Origin: Darksidea phi | Lineage: Eukaryota; Ascomycota; Dothideomycetes; Pleosporales; Lentitheciaceae | Reading direction: 5' to 3' | Length of the DNA stretch: 64,000 nt | NCBI GenBank assembly: GCA_030770425.1 | Contig: JASJFT010000004.1 | Location: 620,001 to 684,000 of the forward strand | Shown here: positions 11,956 to 23,464 of the stretch, in pieces | Layout: the number at the start of each line of letters is the position of its first letter | How positions within the stretch are numbered: position 1 is the first letter of the stretch | The notes under the pieces: model-generated | Seen by the model: only the letters and a program-made list of their open reading frames with translations | What the model was told of the DNA's origin: nothing | The model's database searches: none | Program-made: the position numbers and the translations under genes

Positions 11956-13635
11956 TCAATAGAACATCTCCTTGATACCCACTACTCTCTTTGGTGAGCT
12001 TCGACGGCGCGACGGCGATCGCGAAGGCTTCCTCCGACGCACCCAAGCATATTCTGGCTTGCCATGGTCGTGACGCTCCTCGATAAGAAGGCGCGAAGAG
12101 CCTCGCGAGCGGAGACGACGAGTATGCTCGAAGAGGATTTCAGTCTCTCTTGGCTCCATCTCGCGCAGGATGATGATGTAGTCGGGGTTTGCCTATGCAC
12201 TGTTAGGTTCGTGATTAACAAGGTTGACTGTTGGACTACTTACCCTGTCGATTTCGTACGGGATGTCGTAGTAGAGCAGAGTGTCGACAGCTAGATGCTC
12301 CTTGTGCACTTTAACATATGTCGGCTGAGGTGCTAGTGCATGTGTATGTGCATGTGCATGTGCATATGGTTGAGGTGCCGGTCGCAGCGGGTTGGCCGGC
12401 GACATGCCCTGCTGAAGCCTTGTGGCCTCCTCGGGCTTGATCATGGCCTGGATTTGGTTATCCTGGAAGCCAAAGTGAGCGAGACGCTTGCGCATTTCTT
12501 CCTCAAGTTGCTTTTCTTGCTTCTCCTTCTCCTCTTTCTCTTGTTGCTCCTTCTGCTTCTGCTTTAGGAGGAAACGATCCCATTCCTCCTTCTCCTTTTG
12601 CTTGCGCGCCTCTTCCTCAAGGCGGAGCTGCATAGCGAGCTCTTCGCGCTGCCTCTTGGCCTTTGCCTCGTCCGAGACTTTCTTTGCCTCATATTCGGCG
12701 ACAATGCGCTCGCGCTCTTCTTTTGCTTTTCGCTCCTTTTCAGCCTGCTCCTTGCTGAACTGATCGACGGCTCGCTGACGTGCTTCTCTGGCTTCGCGCT
12801 CCTGTTTTTCCATCTTGGCGGTGTTTTCGATGATGATTCGCTTGCGCTCTTCCTCCGCCTCCTTTGCACGCTGTTGTCGCTGTCGTTCTTCTTTCTCCAG
12901 CTTCGCTGTGTTCTCAGCGATGATCCTCTTACGCTCCTCTTCGGCCTCCATCTCACGCTCGATGCGCTTTCTCTCCTCCCGCGCGTGTCTTAACTCGAAC
13001 TCCCTCTGGAAGCGGTCTTCCTCTGCCTTGATCCGTGCTGCTTCTGCTTCGTGCTCCTGTCTGTCTTTCATATACCTGAGCTCTAATTTCCTCCGAATCA
13101 GCTCCTCGCGTCTTTCCTGTTCTTCCCTCTCTTCGGCTTCCTTCAGGCGCTGGTTTGCCTGCTGTAGCTGCCATCGTTCGTAGTCGTGGCTGGGGGAATG
13201 CTCGTGGTGGTGATGCACAGCATCAGATCGAGAGCGCGAACGCTGTTTTCTGACTTCGTGTCGGAGCTCTGCAATTTCATCCTCGAGTTCCCATTCACCG
13301 GGGATTCGGCGAGGGCGCCCGCGGACCTGAGGGTCCACAAGAGGGCTGGGCTGGGGACTTCTCTGATCGGTACGAACATTCGGGTTGCTTTCGTTGTCCA
13401 ACCGAGTCGTATTGTAGATGGTGACATTAGGGGTCGGAGCGTGACCTGTCGATTTGGTACGGTGAAGACCTGTAGAGAAACCACTGAATTCCGGGGCCAG
13501 GTACTCGGTAGTGCGATGGCCGAAGCCATCATCGCGAGCTCTCCGTTGGGGTGCGTGGATATGGCGGGCCCCGCTCCTGAATCGACCAGCGGCCCACTCA
13601 TCTTCGACCTCGTCGAAGATGTCAGGATGGACCAT
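11956..13635 (-). CDS. Long coiled-coil protein of unknown function
   Basis: Two exons on the minus strand, 13635-12244 and 12192-11956, give 542 residues. Residues of roughly 160-400 are one long, highly charged Glu/Arg/Lys coiled coil with internally repeated units: RKRIIAENTAKLEKEERQ and RKRIIIENTAKMEKQERE are near copies. After it come a His/Ala-rich stretch encoded by a CATGTG-like repeat near 12340-12365, and a conserved-looking C-terminal block (YDIPYEIDR, spliced to ANPDYIIILREMEPRETEIL) followed by an Arg/Ser-rich tail. The ATG at 13635 (MVHPDIFDEVEDEW) is preferred over upstream in-frame ATGs inside hydrophobic leader-like sequence. I recognise no enzyme domain. A scaffold role is possible, but the function is unknown. 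Confidence 0.82.
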
Positions 13636-15358
13636 GGTTGCGGGAGCACAGCGACAGTGTAGCGATACGAGATTTGAAGAGGGTATGGAGACAGAAATCC
13701 CGAAAAGCTTCAGAGAAACGGAGAAGGAGCAGTTGGTGTCCACGTGGGCAGTGGTGTGCGCAGCGTAGGAAGCGGGGTGGTCTTGCTGATGTGTGGTGGC
13801 GGGTAAGCAACGTAAGACAGCGCACAAACAGATAACGCAAGCAAAAGCGGGAAGGAGGAAGAAAGAAGAAGAGCGGCGACGAGAGATTTCAGAGCAGTCG
13901 ACCAAATGGGGGCCGAAACGACCCTAGTCATCAGGCAGCTACTGCTGGGGCTGAGGTGTAACCCGTATGCATGGTCTTGTGGACCGCTGTCCGCGTTACT
14001 GGAGCATCTGCACACTGGACCAGGCGCCTGCAGAAACCCGTCTCTTCTCTGCGACACGTCGATATGGGGCACAGTGGCCGTGTGCGAGCCTATTTACCGC
14101 TCTTTTGCTGGCTGCGCGCTGCGAAAAAGTCGCGGTGCCTTCAGCGCGGCTCGAGGAGGAGCACCCTCGAGATTGGTCATCGTGTCCCGCGCGAAAGGCG
14201 GGGCTCGTCCGATCCTTCAGCCGCACCACCACTCAACTCGAGACGTCATATGAGTGCCGCTCTGTCGGTTGTTGCAGAAATGTTTCAAGGCCGGAATCAG
14301 CACGGGAGCATCCATCCAGACACCTGCAGCAGTCACGACGTCTTTCCCTTTCGGTCAGTCCAGGTGCGCAACCGACATCGGCCGATCGCTCACGACGACC
14401 CTCCAGCTGTTGTGCCGACGCAATGTGAGATCCAGCTAAACGCGCTTTACCAAGCAGGGGAAGTGCCGGCCGGCAGAATAGCTACATGGGGCTGGTCGTT
14501 TCAACCAACGCGCTTGGTTACTATTTTGGGACATTGGAATCGACTCTTGGGGGCCGTTCCCTATACCGCGTCCCTATCCTCAGTGCTCGACTATCTCTTG
14601 GTTGCGTGTCTTCTTCTTTTCGCCCAACAGTGGTCTTGGAGACACATCGAATTACGTAGGAACGGAATCCTACCGCTGTACATCGTGGTCATATTGCCTT
14701 TGAGGCTAGTCACTCCACGTATTGAAACATCTACTTCGGGGAGGTTGGTATATACGCCCAGACAAGGATTCGTGAAGTGCCTGAAAAGGTTCGAAGATGA
14801 TTCGTGAACTCGTATTCGTTGCTGTTGATTGCCATATGATATCTATGCAAGCTTCGCTGCTCTCCTTGTTCTAGATACTATACCTGCCTTTCCACGCCCT
14901 TACAACACGGATCCTATTGTCCATAGTATTAACAGCGCGTTGGCTTGCTGGGGCTTCTTCAGGTTTTGCCTCCACCGTGAATTTATTCGATGTCAATCAC
15001 CGGGGTGGGCCGTGGCCCTAGGGCGCTTAACTTGTATCGTCACAGTAAGGCGTGGGTCGTATATTAACTAGTGGCAGGATTGTTGCGGATATTGGCGCAG
15101 GGAAGCGCCTAGTAGTCATGCGAAACTGGATCGATAGGGTATCGCAGGTTGCATGCAACGACGCCCTCTTTCGCTATCTGTGCGCCGACTTATGCTTTTG
15201 TGCACAAGGGCCCGTTCTGCTGTTGGTAAACCGTTTCTTCCACTATTGAGGGCACCAAAAAACGTCGTCCTCTTCACTCCGTGAATATGTGATACTGTGC
15301 CTGGGTAACAACGCTTCATGCCTTCTCTTAATGTTCTCAAAATTATCTGTAAGACCTT
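13636..15358. other. 1.7 kb without a supported gene
   Basis: Promoter of the coiled-coil gene plus about 1.2 kb with no recognisable coding sequence. A 278-codon frame (13971-14807 plus) has no family resemblance or domain and overlaps other frames of similar length, so I treat it as chance. Confidence 0.4.
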
Positions 15359-15836
15359 TCACGCTCCTCCAGCCCTACCCAACACCTGCTCAAGGCTGTT
15401 CTTACTATTCGTATACGTCTTCTCCAAATAATCCTCCTTCTTGTCTAGATTCGACATGTCGGCCTTGATCTTCTCGCTTTCCGCCACAAGTCTCTTCTGA
15501 ACATCTGGAATGGGTGTGCCAACGAACCTGCGACCAGGTCATCAGCCACTGTCAATTTGCAAATAGAAGGAGGGTGAAGAACGTACATTTTCCCGACACC
15601 CTCATATACTTTCGTGCCCTTAGGCAAAGACTCGACTTCACTAGCCGTCAACTGTAACATGCGGTACTCGCGATTGTTCGCAGCCTTTTGCTGCTTGACG
15701 ATGCCGAGTTGCTGTTCGGCGAAGGCTTTCTTCTGGCCGATCTCTTGCAGGACCTGCAATACGATCAGCTTCCAACGTCCACCTATACAGGTAGTGCATA
15801 CCTTACCTTCTGCAAAGCCTCGTTCGGTATCGACAT
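15359..15836 (-). CDS. PFD1: Prefoldin subunit 1
   Basis: Three exons on the minus strand, 15836-15807, 15753-15587 and 15527-15359, give 121 residues, normal for prefoldin subunit 1, a beta-type subunit of the hexameric cochaperone that hands unfolded actin and tubulin to CCT. The first exon is only 30 bp (MSIPNEALQK). The second carries VLQEIGQKKAFAEQQLGIVK and ends in the beta-hairpin GTKVYEGVGKM; the third gives FVGTPIPDVQKRL and the second coiled-coil arm. Two helices flanking a hairpin match the family. Splice sites are GTAAGG and GTACGT. Its presence within 3 kb of beta-tubulin, a prefoldin client, is probably coincidental. Confidence 0.92.
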
Positions 15837-16420
15837 GGTAAACTTTGTGAAAGGTGTTGTGATAATGGAGTGAGTGTGAGTAGTTACTCAGGCCAAGCAT
15901 TTCGGTTAGCTTGATGCACAGTCCATCTCACCAAAACGGGTAAGACCGAAAGCAATGACGGAACCGGCGTCTGGCGGGTGATCCTGGAACAAACGTTTTC
16001 GTGATTCCGTATTGGAATGCTGCTGTTGTAATGTCTCTTTACCCTTCCATGGAACGCTTCACTTTCGCTGTCCGATTCCACCATTCAAACATGATAAGCG
16101 GGACTTTGTTGCGGTGGCACAGGCTTCGATCATCAACCTTGCGTTCCGAGCTTCCGGTGCAAGCGCAAGTATTTTCCTGATCGCAACACAACTGCCTTTT
16201 TCTCTTCCTTTCACAAGACCTTTGACTGCATTAGGGATACGCTTATGCCAATTGTACTCTGTACTGTGCATTCGGACTTACCCCAACGTGCTATACCAGC
16301 TTCTGCTTTTATCGTTCAATAGGATTTTCTTGAAGAGGTTTGGAAAGACTAGTACAAATTTAGTGCGAACCCGATAAAGGGCTCCCGGTTGCAGGGTGGC
16401 GTCAGCTTCTGTTACACGAG
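15837..16420. other. Divergent intergenic region
   Basis: Shared upstream region of PFD1 (minus) and the ceramidase gene (plus). No gene seen. Confidence 0.5.
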
Positions 16421-17549
16421 ATGCCTGCTACAATATTCTCGTGGCTCCCTTCAGTGCCGTATCCGCCGGCTCAGGATGGGAGATGGTCACCCGTAACGTC
16501 TACCTTGAACTGGTGTGAAGAGGTGCGTTGCTTGATCGTCATGAAAGGAATCTTATGCTTATGGAATATAGGACTACTACGCTACTATCTATGCCGCCGA
16601 AATCATCAACACGCTTACGAATTTACTGTTCATGTTTCTTGCTAGCAAGGGGATACATAACTGTCTGAAGCATGGCCATGATACCGTCTATCTAGTCGCG
16701 TTTATTGGGTACCTATTAGTCGGCTCAGGCTCTTTCCTTTTCCATGCGACATTGAAATGTACGTATACTCCACATACAAAATACCCACCAAAACGTATCT
16801 GACTTGAGCGGCGTCAACCAGACCCCATGCAACTCGTCGACGAACTATCCATGATCTATACGACATGCCTGATGTGCTTCGCCACCTTTTCATACGGCAA
16901 ATCGCGGCGATATTCCACCATATTAGCCCTATCATTGATTGGTCTAGCACTCTTCATCACGATCTACTATCACTACCTGCAAGATCCAACCTTCCACCAA
17001 AATGCGTACGCCATTTTGACCGCCGTCGTACTTTTCCGGGCCATGTATGTCATGGAAGTCAACATCCGACCGAGGTTCCGTGCGACGGAGAGGAAAGTGG
17101 CGAGTGCTGCGCAAGAGAAGCATGATCAAAGAGATAAGGAAATCTTAAAGAACATGTGGACCATGATAGCGTGGGGGTTGAGCATCTTTCTAGGCGGCTT
17201 CCTCCTCTGGCATCTCGACAACGTACACTGCTCGACGCTAAGGCGATGGCGTAGACAGGTTGGAATGCCTTGGGGTTTCCTATTAGAGGGGCATGGATGG
17301 TGGTGAGCGCACTACTCAGCTAGCTCAAGTGCTGTTCTGACAACCTCTAGGCATCTCATGACCGGAACGGGAGCGTATTTTTACATTGTCTGGGGCATCT
17401 GGCTTCGACATTGCTTGAATGGCAGGCAAGACGAGTACAAATTAATGTGGCCGCAGTGGACAAGCTTGCCGGTGGTTGTAAAGCAAGGGAAGTCTCGCGT
17501 CATTGGTGCTAAAACGCACACGCACGGGTCTGTGAAGAAGGAACTATGA
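16421..17549 (+). CDS. Alkaline (phyto)ceramidase, YPC1/YDC1 family
   Basis: Four exons, 16421-16522, 16572-16758, 16822-17302 and 17351-17549, give 322 residues. Family blocks appear in order: WSPVTSTLNWCEE, DYYATIYAAEIINTLTNL, GSGSFLFHATLKYPMQLVDE, LSMIYTT and a late GHGWWHLMTGTG. Histidines in SFLFHATLK and in GHGWWHLM are the metal ligands of this CREST-superfamily amidase, which hydrolyses ceramide to sphingoid base and fatty acid. About seven hydrophobic helices are present. The protein ends VKKEL, so lysines at -3 and -4 form a KKxx COPI retrieval motif, consistent with ER residence. Each splice junction restores conserved sequence, so I trust the model. Confidence 0.92.
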
Positions 17550-18025
17550 GCGGACAATACCGGCTGATTGCGATAGGTTGTGGTACAAGTACTCTCATAG
17601 AACATATAGAGCATCTCAGGCAAGCTGGGACTGTATAAGTTCATCGCTAGTCATATGGAAGTTCTCCCCGGTAGCATACGCATTCACTCAAGGTCTAGGC
17701 TAAGAGTGCGGCACATCTTCGTGAACTCATACGCTTTGGAACATGGGCAGATGATAGTTTTCGAATATATCGTTGTTACGGAGACCGTCGCGAAAGCTGT
17801 TGCCTGCTGTCGCTCTCGTCTGGTGGAGCCGTTCGTTCGTCGCGTAAACAGACTAGCGCGCCAGGTCTGTGCGGCAGCCCAAGCGGTAAATAGCCACCCA
17901 CAACACCCTCACCGCTGCTCCTCGTCCTGTCCGCTCCACTCTCGATACATCCACGATAGCTCCCAACCCGCTCAACCCATTCTCAGCTCCAGCAAACACC
18001 TTTACACCTTTCCATACCATCCAAC
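17550..18025. other. Beta-tubulin promoter region
   Basis: Intergenic. The last 150 bases before the tubulin ATG are strongly pyrimidine-rich (CT-rich, around 17890-18020), as is common just upstream of highly expressed fungal genes. Confidence 0.5.
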
Positions 18026-19747
18026 ATGCGTGAGATTGTACGTATATCCCCCCTGGGCAAATTTCCTGTCGCGCGTCCCCTGTGCCCCGCGTCTGCCCCC
18101 GGCGACAACACGCCACGAAAGAACTGCTGCTAATCTACGTTTCTGCGAACAGGTCCACCTCCAGACCGGCCAATGCGTAAGTGCATCCCCGCTGAAGTCC
18201 CTGAGACTGTTCTGACGAGTTTTAGGGTAACCAAATTGGTGCTGCCTTCTGGTGCGTGCAGCCGGCAAAAGCTCTGCCTCCCGTGACAGCGACTGACCAT
18301 TTGCGAACAGGCAAAACATCTCTGGCGAGCACGGTCTCGATGGCTCCGGCGTGTAAGTTTTCTTGCTTTCCTGCAACAGGACATGTAGGCAAAATTTGCT
18401 GACTTTGGCTAGCTACAACGGCACCTCCGATCTCCAGCTTGAGCGCATGAACGTCTACTTCAATGAGGTATGTGGTTACTTCGAGCTCCCTAATGAACAC
18501 CTACTAATGGTTTAGGCATCCGGAAACAAGTTCGTTCCCCGCGCCGTCCTTGTCGATCTCGAGCCTGGCACCATGGATGCCGTCCGCGCTGGACCGTTCG
18601 GACAGCTCTTCCGTCCCGACAACTTCGTTTTCGGCCAGTCTGGTGCTGGTAACAACTGGGCGAAGGGTCACTACACTGAAGGTGCCGAGCTGGTTGACCA
18701 GGTGCTCGATGTCGTCCGTCGCGAAGCTGAGGGTTGCGATTGCCTTCAGGGTTTCCAGATCACCCACTCTCTCGGTGGTGGAACTGGCGCCGGTATGGGT
18801 ACGCTTTTGATTTCCAAGATCCGTGAGGAGTTTCCCGACCGTATGATGGCCACTTTCTCCGTCATGCCTTCCCCCAAGGTGTCCGACACTGTCGTTGAGC
18901 CTTACAACGCCACCCTGTCGGTTCACCAGCTTGTGGAGAATTCAGACGAGACCTTCTGTATTGATAACGAGGTATGTGTACATCGTATGTTACTCACGTT
19001 GGTTGCTAACAGCTTTAGGCTCTGTACGATATCTGCATGAGGACCCTCAAGCTGAATAACCCCTCCTATGGCGACCTGAACCACCTTGTCTCCGCCGTCA
19101 TGTCTGGTGTCACCACCTGTCTTCGTTTCCCTGGTCAGCTGAACTCTGATCTAAGGAAGTTGGCTGTCAACATGGTGCCCTTCCCCCGTCTCCACTTCTT
19201 CATGGTCGGCTTCGCCCCGCTCACTAGCCGTGGCGCCCATACTTTCCGTGCTGTCTCCGTGCCTGAGCTCACTCAGCAAATGTTCGACCCTAAGAACATG
19301 ATGGCTGCCTCTGACTTCCGCAACGGCCGCTACCTGACTTGCTCTGCCATTTTCCGTGGCAAGGTCTCGATGAAGGAGGTCGAGGACCAGATGCGTAATG
19401 TCCAGAACAAGAACTCGTCCTACTTCGTCGAGTGGATCCCCAACAACGTCCAGACGGCTCTCTGCTCTATTCCCCCGCGTGGCCTCAAGATGTCTTCCAC
19501 CTTTGTCGGCAACTCCACTTCCATCCAGGAGCTTTTCAAGCGTGTCGGTGACCAGTTCACTGCTATGTTCAGGCGCAAGGCCTTTTTGCATTGGTACACT
19601 GGTGAGGGTATGGACGAGATGGAGTTCACGGAGGCTGAGTCCAACATGAACGACTTGGTTTCCGAATACCAGCAATACCAGGAAGCTTCCATCTCTGAGG
19701 GTGAGGAGGAATACGGGGAGGAGGCCCCCATTGAGGACGAGGAGTAG
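18026..19747 (+). CDS. TUB2: Beta-tubulin
   Basis: Seven exons, 18026-18037, 18153-18176, 18226-18251, 18311-18352, 18413-18467, 18516-18971 and 19019-19747, give exactly 447 residues, the standard length. The protein starts [12 protein letters not shown] (the MREI autoregulation motif), carries the GTP-binding loop GGGTGAGMG and ends in the usual acidic tail ([14 protein letters not shown]). It pairs with alpha-tubulin to form microtubules and is the target of benzimidazole fungicides. His6, Tyr50, Phe167, Glu198 and Phe200 all have the sensitive, wild-type residues. The first five exons are 12-55 bp, the crowded 5' intron pattern typical of ascomycete beta-tubulin genes. Confidence 0.98.
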
Positions 19748-20451
19748 AGCACTCGCGCGGTCGAGGACAGCCTTGCAGGCGTAGCTTTGTGATGTGGTCA
19801 CGGTGGATGTTACAATTCGTGCTTTGGGCTTTTTGCTTGTGTCTCGTCAGTCGGATGTAATGTGGGAACGACAGGTGATTGTTCTTGCTGCTACAATCGG
19901 TTGTGAAGGATGCAGCATGAGGCCTGTTGGAGCGTAGAGCCAGACTCTTGTTAGTGAAAACGATTGCTTAATCAATGGACATCCGCCCATTCACTCGTTT
20001 GTTTGCCTTTGTTCACGTGTTGATTTGTTGTGATTGCGGAGGACCGTCTATATGAAGTCTCGCTCTGAGGAAGGATGTCGCTTGGGCATTGTCGCGCTGG
20101 GCTAGAGACTTCACGGCAATTGGTATTGGTATCTGCTATATCTATCTAACAGACGCTGAAAGTAAACTACACCCGACTTTTTCACCCGGCCTGTTGTTGG
20201 CGTAATGATGAGTTGGCAGGCAGTTGAATACCTGGACACATCCACAGAACGCCAACGACGTGCATACTGGCAATGTGGAAAGAAAGTAGTGCTATACTGA
20301 AGCGTCATCTCCCATCTTTTCAACCAGACATGCTGTAGTGTAACAATATGAACGACCAGCACGGAGATGGGCCGATGTTCCCATTGGACGCGCAGGTCCA
20401 GCATCCTCACATCTCTCCCTCTCTCCGGTTTGCGCTCGCATTATACGCCAT
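19748..20451. other. Intergenic between convergent genes
   Basis: 3' flanks of beta-tubulin (plus) and OPI3 (minus). No gene seen. Confidence 0.5.
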
Positions 20452-21433
20452 CTACAACCCCTTCTTCCCCTCCCTCCTCTCCTTCTCCCTCTTCTCATAT
20501 ATCATATCGGTAAACGGATCCTCCCACCTCCTCGCGACACTATACGCGGCCGCAACAAGCGCCGTCAGCAGCAGACCCGCGGGCTTGCCCTTCCAAATCG
20601 CCGTCGCCAGAAAACTGAGCGTAGAACCGTGGTACATAGGTGCGGCACTGACGTTGAAGGGAAAGCTGGTGACGGGGGCGTCCATGAGGATGCCGAAGTA
20701 GTCGCCGAGGTAGGTGCCTGTTATGCCGAGGGCGTACATGGAGGTCAGGACGAGGATGTTGCCGGTGGCGAAGAGGGGGATTGCGGAGAGGTGGATGAGC
20801 GGTTGGAGGAGGGCTGGGGAGGAGGGTTGGGCGGAGAGGGCTTCGGAGTAGCTGTTTTGGTGGAGGGGTTAGCATTTGCTTTCTTTTTCTATTGTTGTTT
20901 TTGGGAGATGGGACGGAGGGGACGAACAGGTAATCCCTAAATATTCCCAGCGAGAAGATTGTAACGGCGAGGGCGTAGCATCCTAGCCTCGAATTGCCGC
21001 CGAAAAGCTTCGTGATGACTTTGTTATGATACTCTGTCTGTACATTAGCACTGATAGCCAATTCGCCTACATTCTCCTCCTTCCCCTCCCCTTCCCTCTT
21101 CTTCCCCCAAATCTGTGCTGGTTATGCGAGATCCGTTCGCTGCAGGGTCGAAATCGGGTCGGGGTCGCAAAGTGGAGCATATCCCATACCTTGTCTCGCA
21201 GCAACACTATCCACAAACGCACTCGTCAGCAACCCAAAGCCAATCCAACAAGACAAAAACCTCAGATGGGAAAAACGTACTTCCAAAACGTCGGGTTGAA
21301 CAGAATCGATGCCGCAGAAACTATACGCGCCACGTTAACACTTCATCCGCTCCACGCTTGCAGAAGCTCAAGTCTTCGGGCGAGAGAACGTACTCCAGAA
21401 ACTAGGCTGGCTGAAATCGACGAGCGTGCTCAT
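20452..21433 (-). CDS. OPI3: Phospholipid N-methyltransferase (class III PEMT)
   Basis: Five exons on the minus strand, 21433-21394, 21320-21281, 21206-21190, 20928-21033 and 20452-20851, give 200 residues, close to the length of yeast Opi3. The third exon is only 17 bp. Spliced sequence reads FNPTFWNVAARQEYHNK, then LFGGNSRLGCYALAVTIFSL and GTYLGDYFGILMDAPVTSFPFN, family signatures; the last includes the SAM-binding region. The enzyme completes methylation of phosphatidylethanolamine derivatives to phosphatidylcholine in the ER membrane. Several hydrophobic helices are present and the tail is Lys/Arg-rich. The donor of the intron at 20852-20927 is an unusual GTTCGT, but the frame and the family sequence support it. 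Confidence 0.9.
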
Positions 21434-21805
21434 GTTGCGGTGTGTGTGGGGATTGCAATTGGGTAGGTGGAGAGAGGGAAGGGGAGGAGAGTATGTCGCA
21501 ATGCTTGAAAGAGGGATGAGGGGAAGTGGACGTGGGGAGAGCTTGGTTTGGTGTTCTTCGGCAGTCGCGGTTTAGCGAAAAACGTCATTGCTTCATGTGA
21601 TCTCATTTGCGTTCGGACCATCAATCAATCCGTACCTACAATGTGCGCCGGCAAGTAGGAATAATTTTTTGCTTGGGGAAAAGCGTGGTTTGCTATCCAC
21701 TGGTGTAGACATGGATTGTAGTTCTATAGACTAACCAATACACACCCCTAACAGTGTCTAACCCCAGCGTACATTCCCCGTCTACGCGTTTCCTTGTCCG
21801 ACCAT
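21434..21805. other. OPI3 upstream region
   Basis: Short intergenic region between OPI3 and the 3' end of the amino-acid transporter, both on the minus strand. Nothing further seen. Confidence 0.5.
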
Positions 21806-23464
21806 CTACAACCCATTATCGGCACAACTAAACGCGCCCCCGAAATTGGCCGCCTTATAACCATCGATGATACTCTGAACAGTAGCATACGTGCCGCCAC
21901 TCAAGAAGAGCAGGCCAATACCACAAAGCGCGATATTGAACAAGAAGCCAGCCCAGCCCCTGATACCGCGCTGCCGGAAGTAGTCCTTGCCGTAGTCCAT
22001 CTCGCGCATGCGGAAGTAGGCCACGCCCCAGTAGATGAAGCCAAAGAAGGCGTCGAAGAGCGAGCTCATCAGCGAGAGCAGGTCAGAGAAGAAAGGAATG
22101 ACTTCTGCGACGATGAAGGCGAGTATCCAGAGCACGGCGAGGATGCCGGCCCAGGTCGCCCAACCGACGATCGTGTGGGAGCCCATGTGCTTGGTCTTGC
22201 CGAAAATTCGGAAGAAGATGAAGCGCGCGGATACCGAGGCGTAAAGCACGCCGAGGAAGATGATGGTGGGGATCATGAAGGAGAAGGATACTTTGAGATA
22301 CTTTTCGTTGCCGAGCGAGCCAAACGCCGGGGCTGTGATGTAGTTGGTGCCGCTGTAGGCGTACACGATGGCGCCCACCAAGCTGAAAACGATGATTTCG
22401 GCAATGGTGACAGCCCACAACGCCTTGGGAAAGTCCCGCGGGTTCTTCATCTCGGCGATAAAACTAGGGAGCGTGATTTGGCCGATGAAGGTGTAGCTGA
22501 TGTTCATGAAGGCATTCATTCCCGCAATGAAGGTCGTGCCAGCGGCAGGGATAGCGAGAACGACGGGTTCGCCCAATTTGGGGTATCCTTTCGGGTGGTC
22601 TTCGATTCCGGCAAAAACAGCGGCGAGCAGGACGGAGATGAAGGTGAAGAATGCGGAGAGGGTGGCGGCTTTGGAAAGGCTGTTGAAGGTGCGCGGGAGC
22701 GAGCAGATCCAGGAAATAACTGCTACGATGGCGGAAAAGCCGACCGTGCACATGGAGTGGCCCGTCATGGTGTTAAGGTACTTGGCGCCCACCAGACAAT
22801 GCAGACCCTATTTTTGATAAGTAGTTTGCCTGGAATCCGGATTTTGAGGAATATTACCATGATGAAGGTGTTGTTCAGGATGAACATGACGGCGGTAAAC
22901 CAAAAGGCCCAGCGCCAGTTGTAGAAGATCATCTGCCCAAGATCGCATACATCGCGAATTTCCGGATGGCGCAGACAAAATTCCCTAGACCAAGCGTCAA
23001 ATGCAATCCGACCGGTTTGAGACGGGGGAGACTTACCAGCAGATAAGCGAAGTGTACAGGACCAGGGCCGCGACAACGGCCGTCAGGATCAGGCCCGGCA
23101 CAAGGCCGAGGATGGAGTAGGACCACGGGAAGGACATGATGGCCAAGCAGATGTACTCTGAAAACAGCAAAGCAGCAGTCTAGTGCGATTAGTAGTCATA
23201 TGCCAACGGCAGAACGACGCCATCGAGTCGAACTACGCCGGATACGCAAAAACATACTTTTTGCCAGCTGCAGGTGCGATACTGGATCGCATTGCCCGCC
23301 TCGAGTTCAATCTGCTTGCCGATGGAGATGCTCACATCCTCGTCTGACTGCCTCTCCGCATCCCGAAACTCGTCGTCGCTCTTGATGCCGGTTTCCTTTT
23401 CCTGGATGTGGTTGGTAGGGCTGTCGGCCGATTTGGCCTTGTTGATGCCGAAGCCTAACGCCAT
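21806..23464 (-). CDS. AAAP-family amino-acid transporter (MTR-like)
   Basis: Four exons on the minus strand, 23464-23258, 23179-23037, 22984-22858 and 22807-21806, give 492 residues. A hydrophilic N-terminus of about 70 residues is followed by about 11 hydrophobic helices. Characteristic stretches are EYICLAIMSFPWSYS at helix 1, GLHCLVGAKYLNTMTGHSMC, and the block FMNISYTFIGQITLPSFIAEM. It most resembles fungal neutral/aromatic amino-acid permeases of the N. crassa MTR type, plasma-membrane proton symporters; the substrate range is inferred. The exon 3 donor (GTAATA) is weak but the frame and conserved sequence agree. Confidence 0.88.

Noticed and set aside
13971..14807. 278-codon open frame on the plus strand
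   Set aside because: Competing long frames on the same stretch, no domain and atypical composition.
21794..22924. 376-codon plus-strand frame
   Set aside because: It is antisense to the amino-acid transporter, which has conserved sequence and consistent splice sites.
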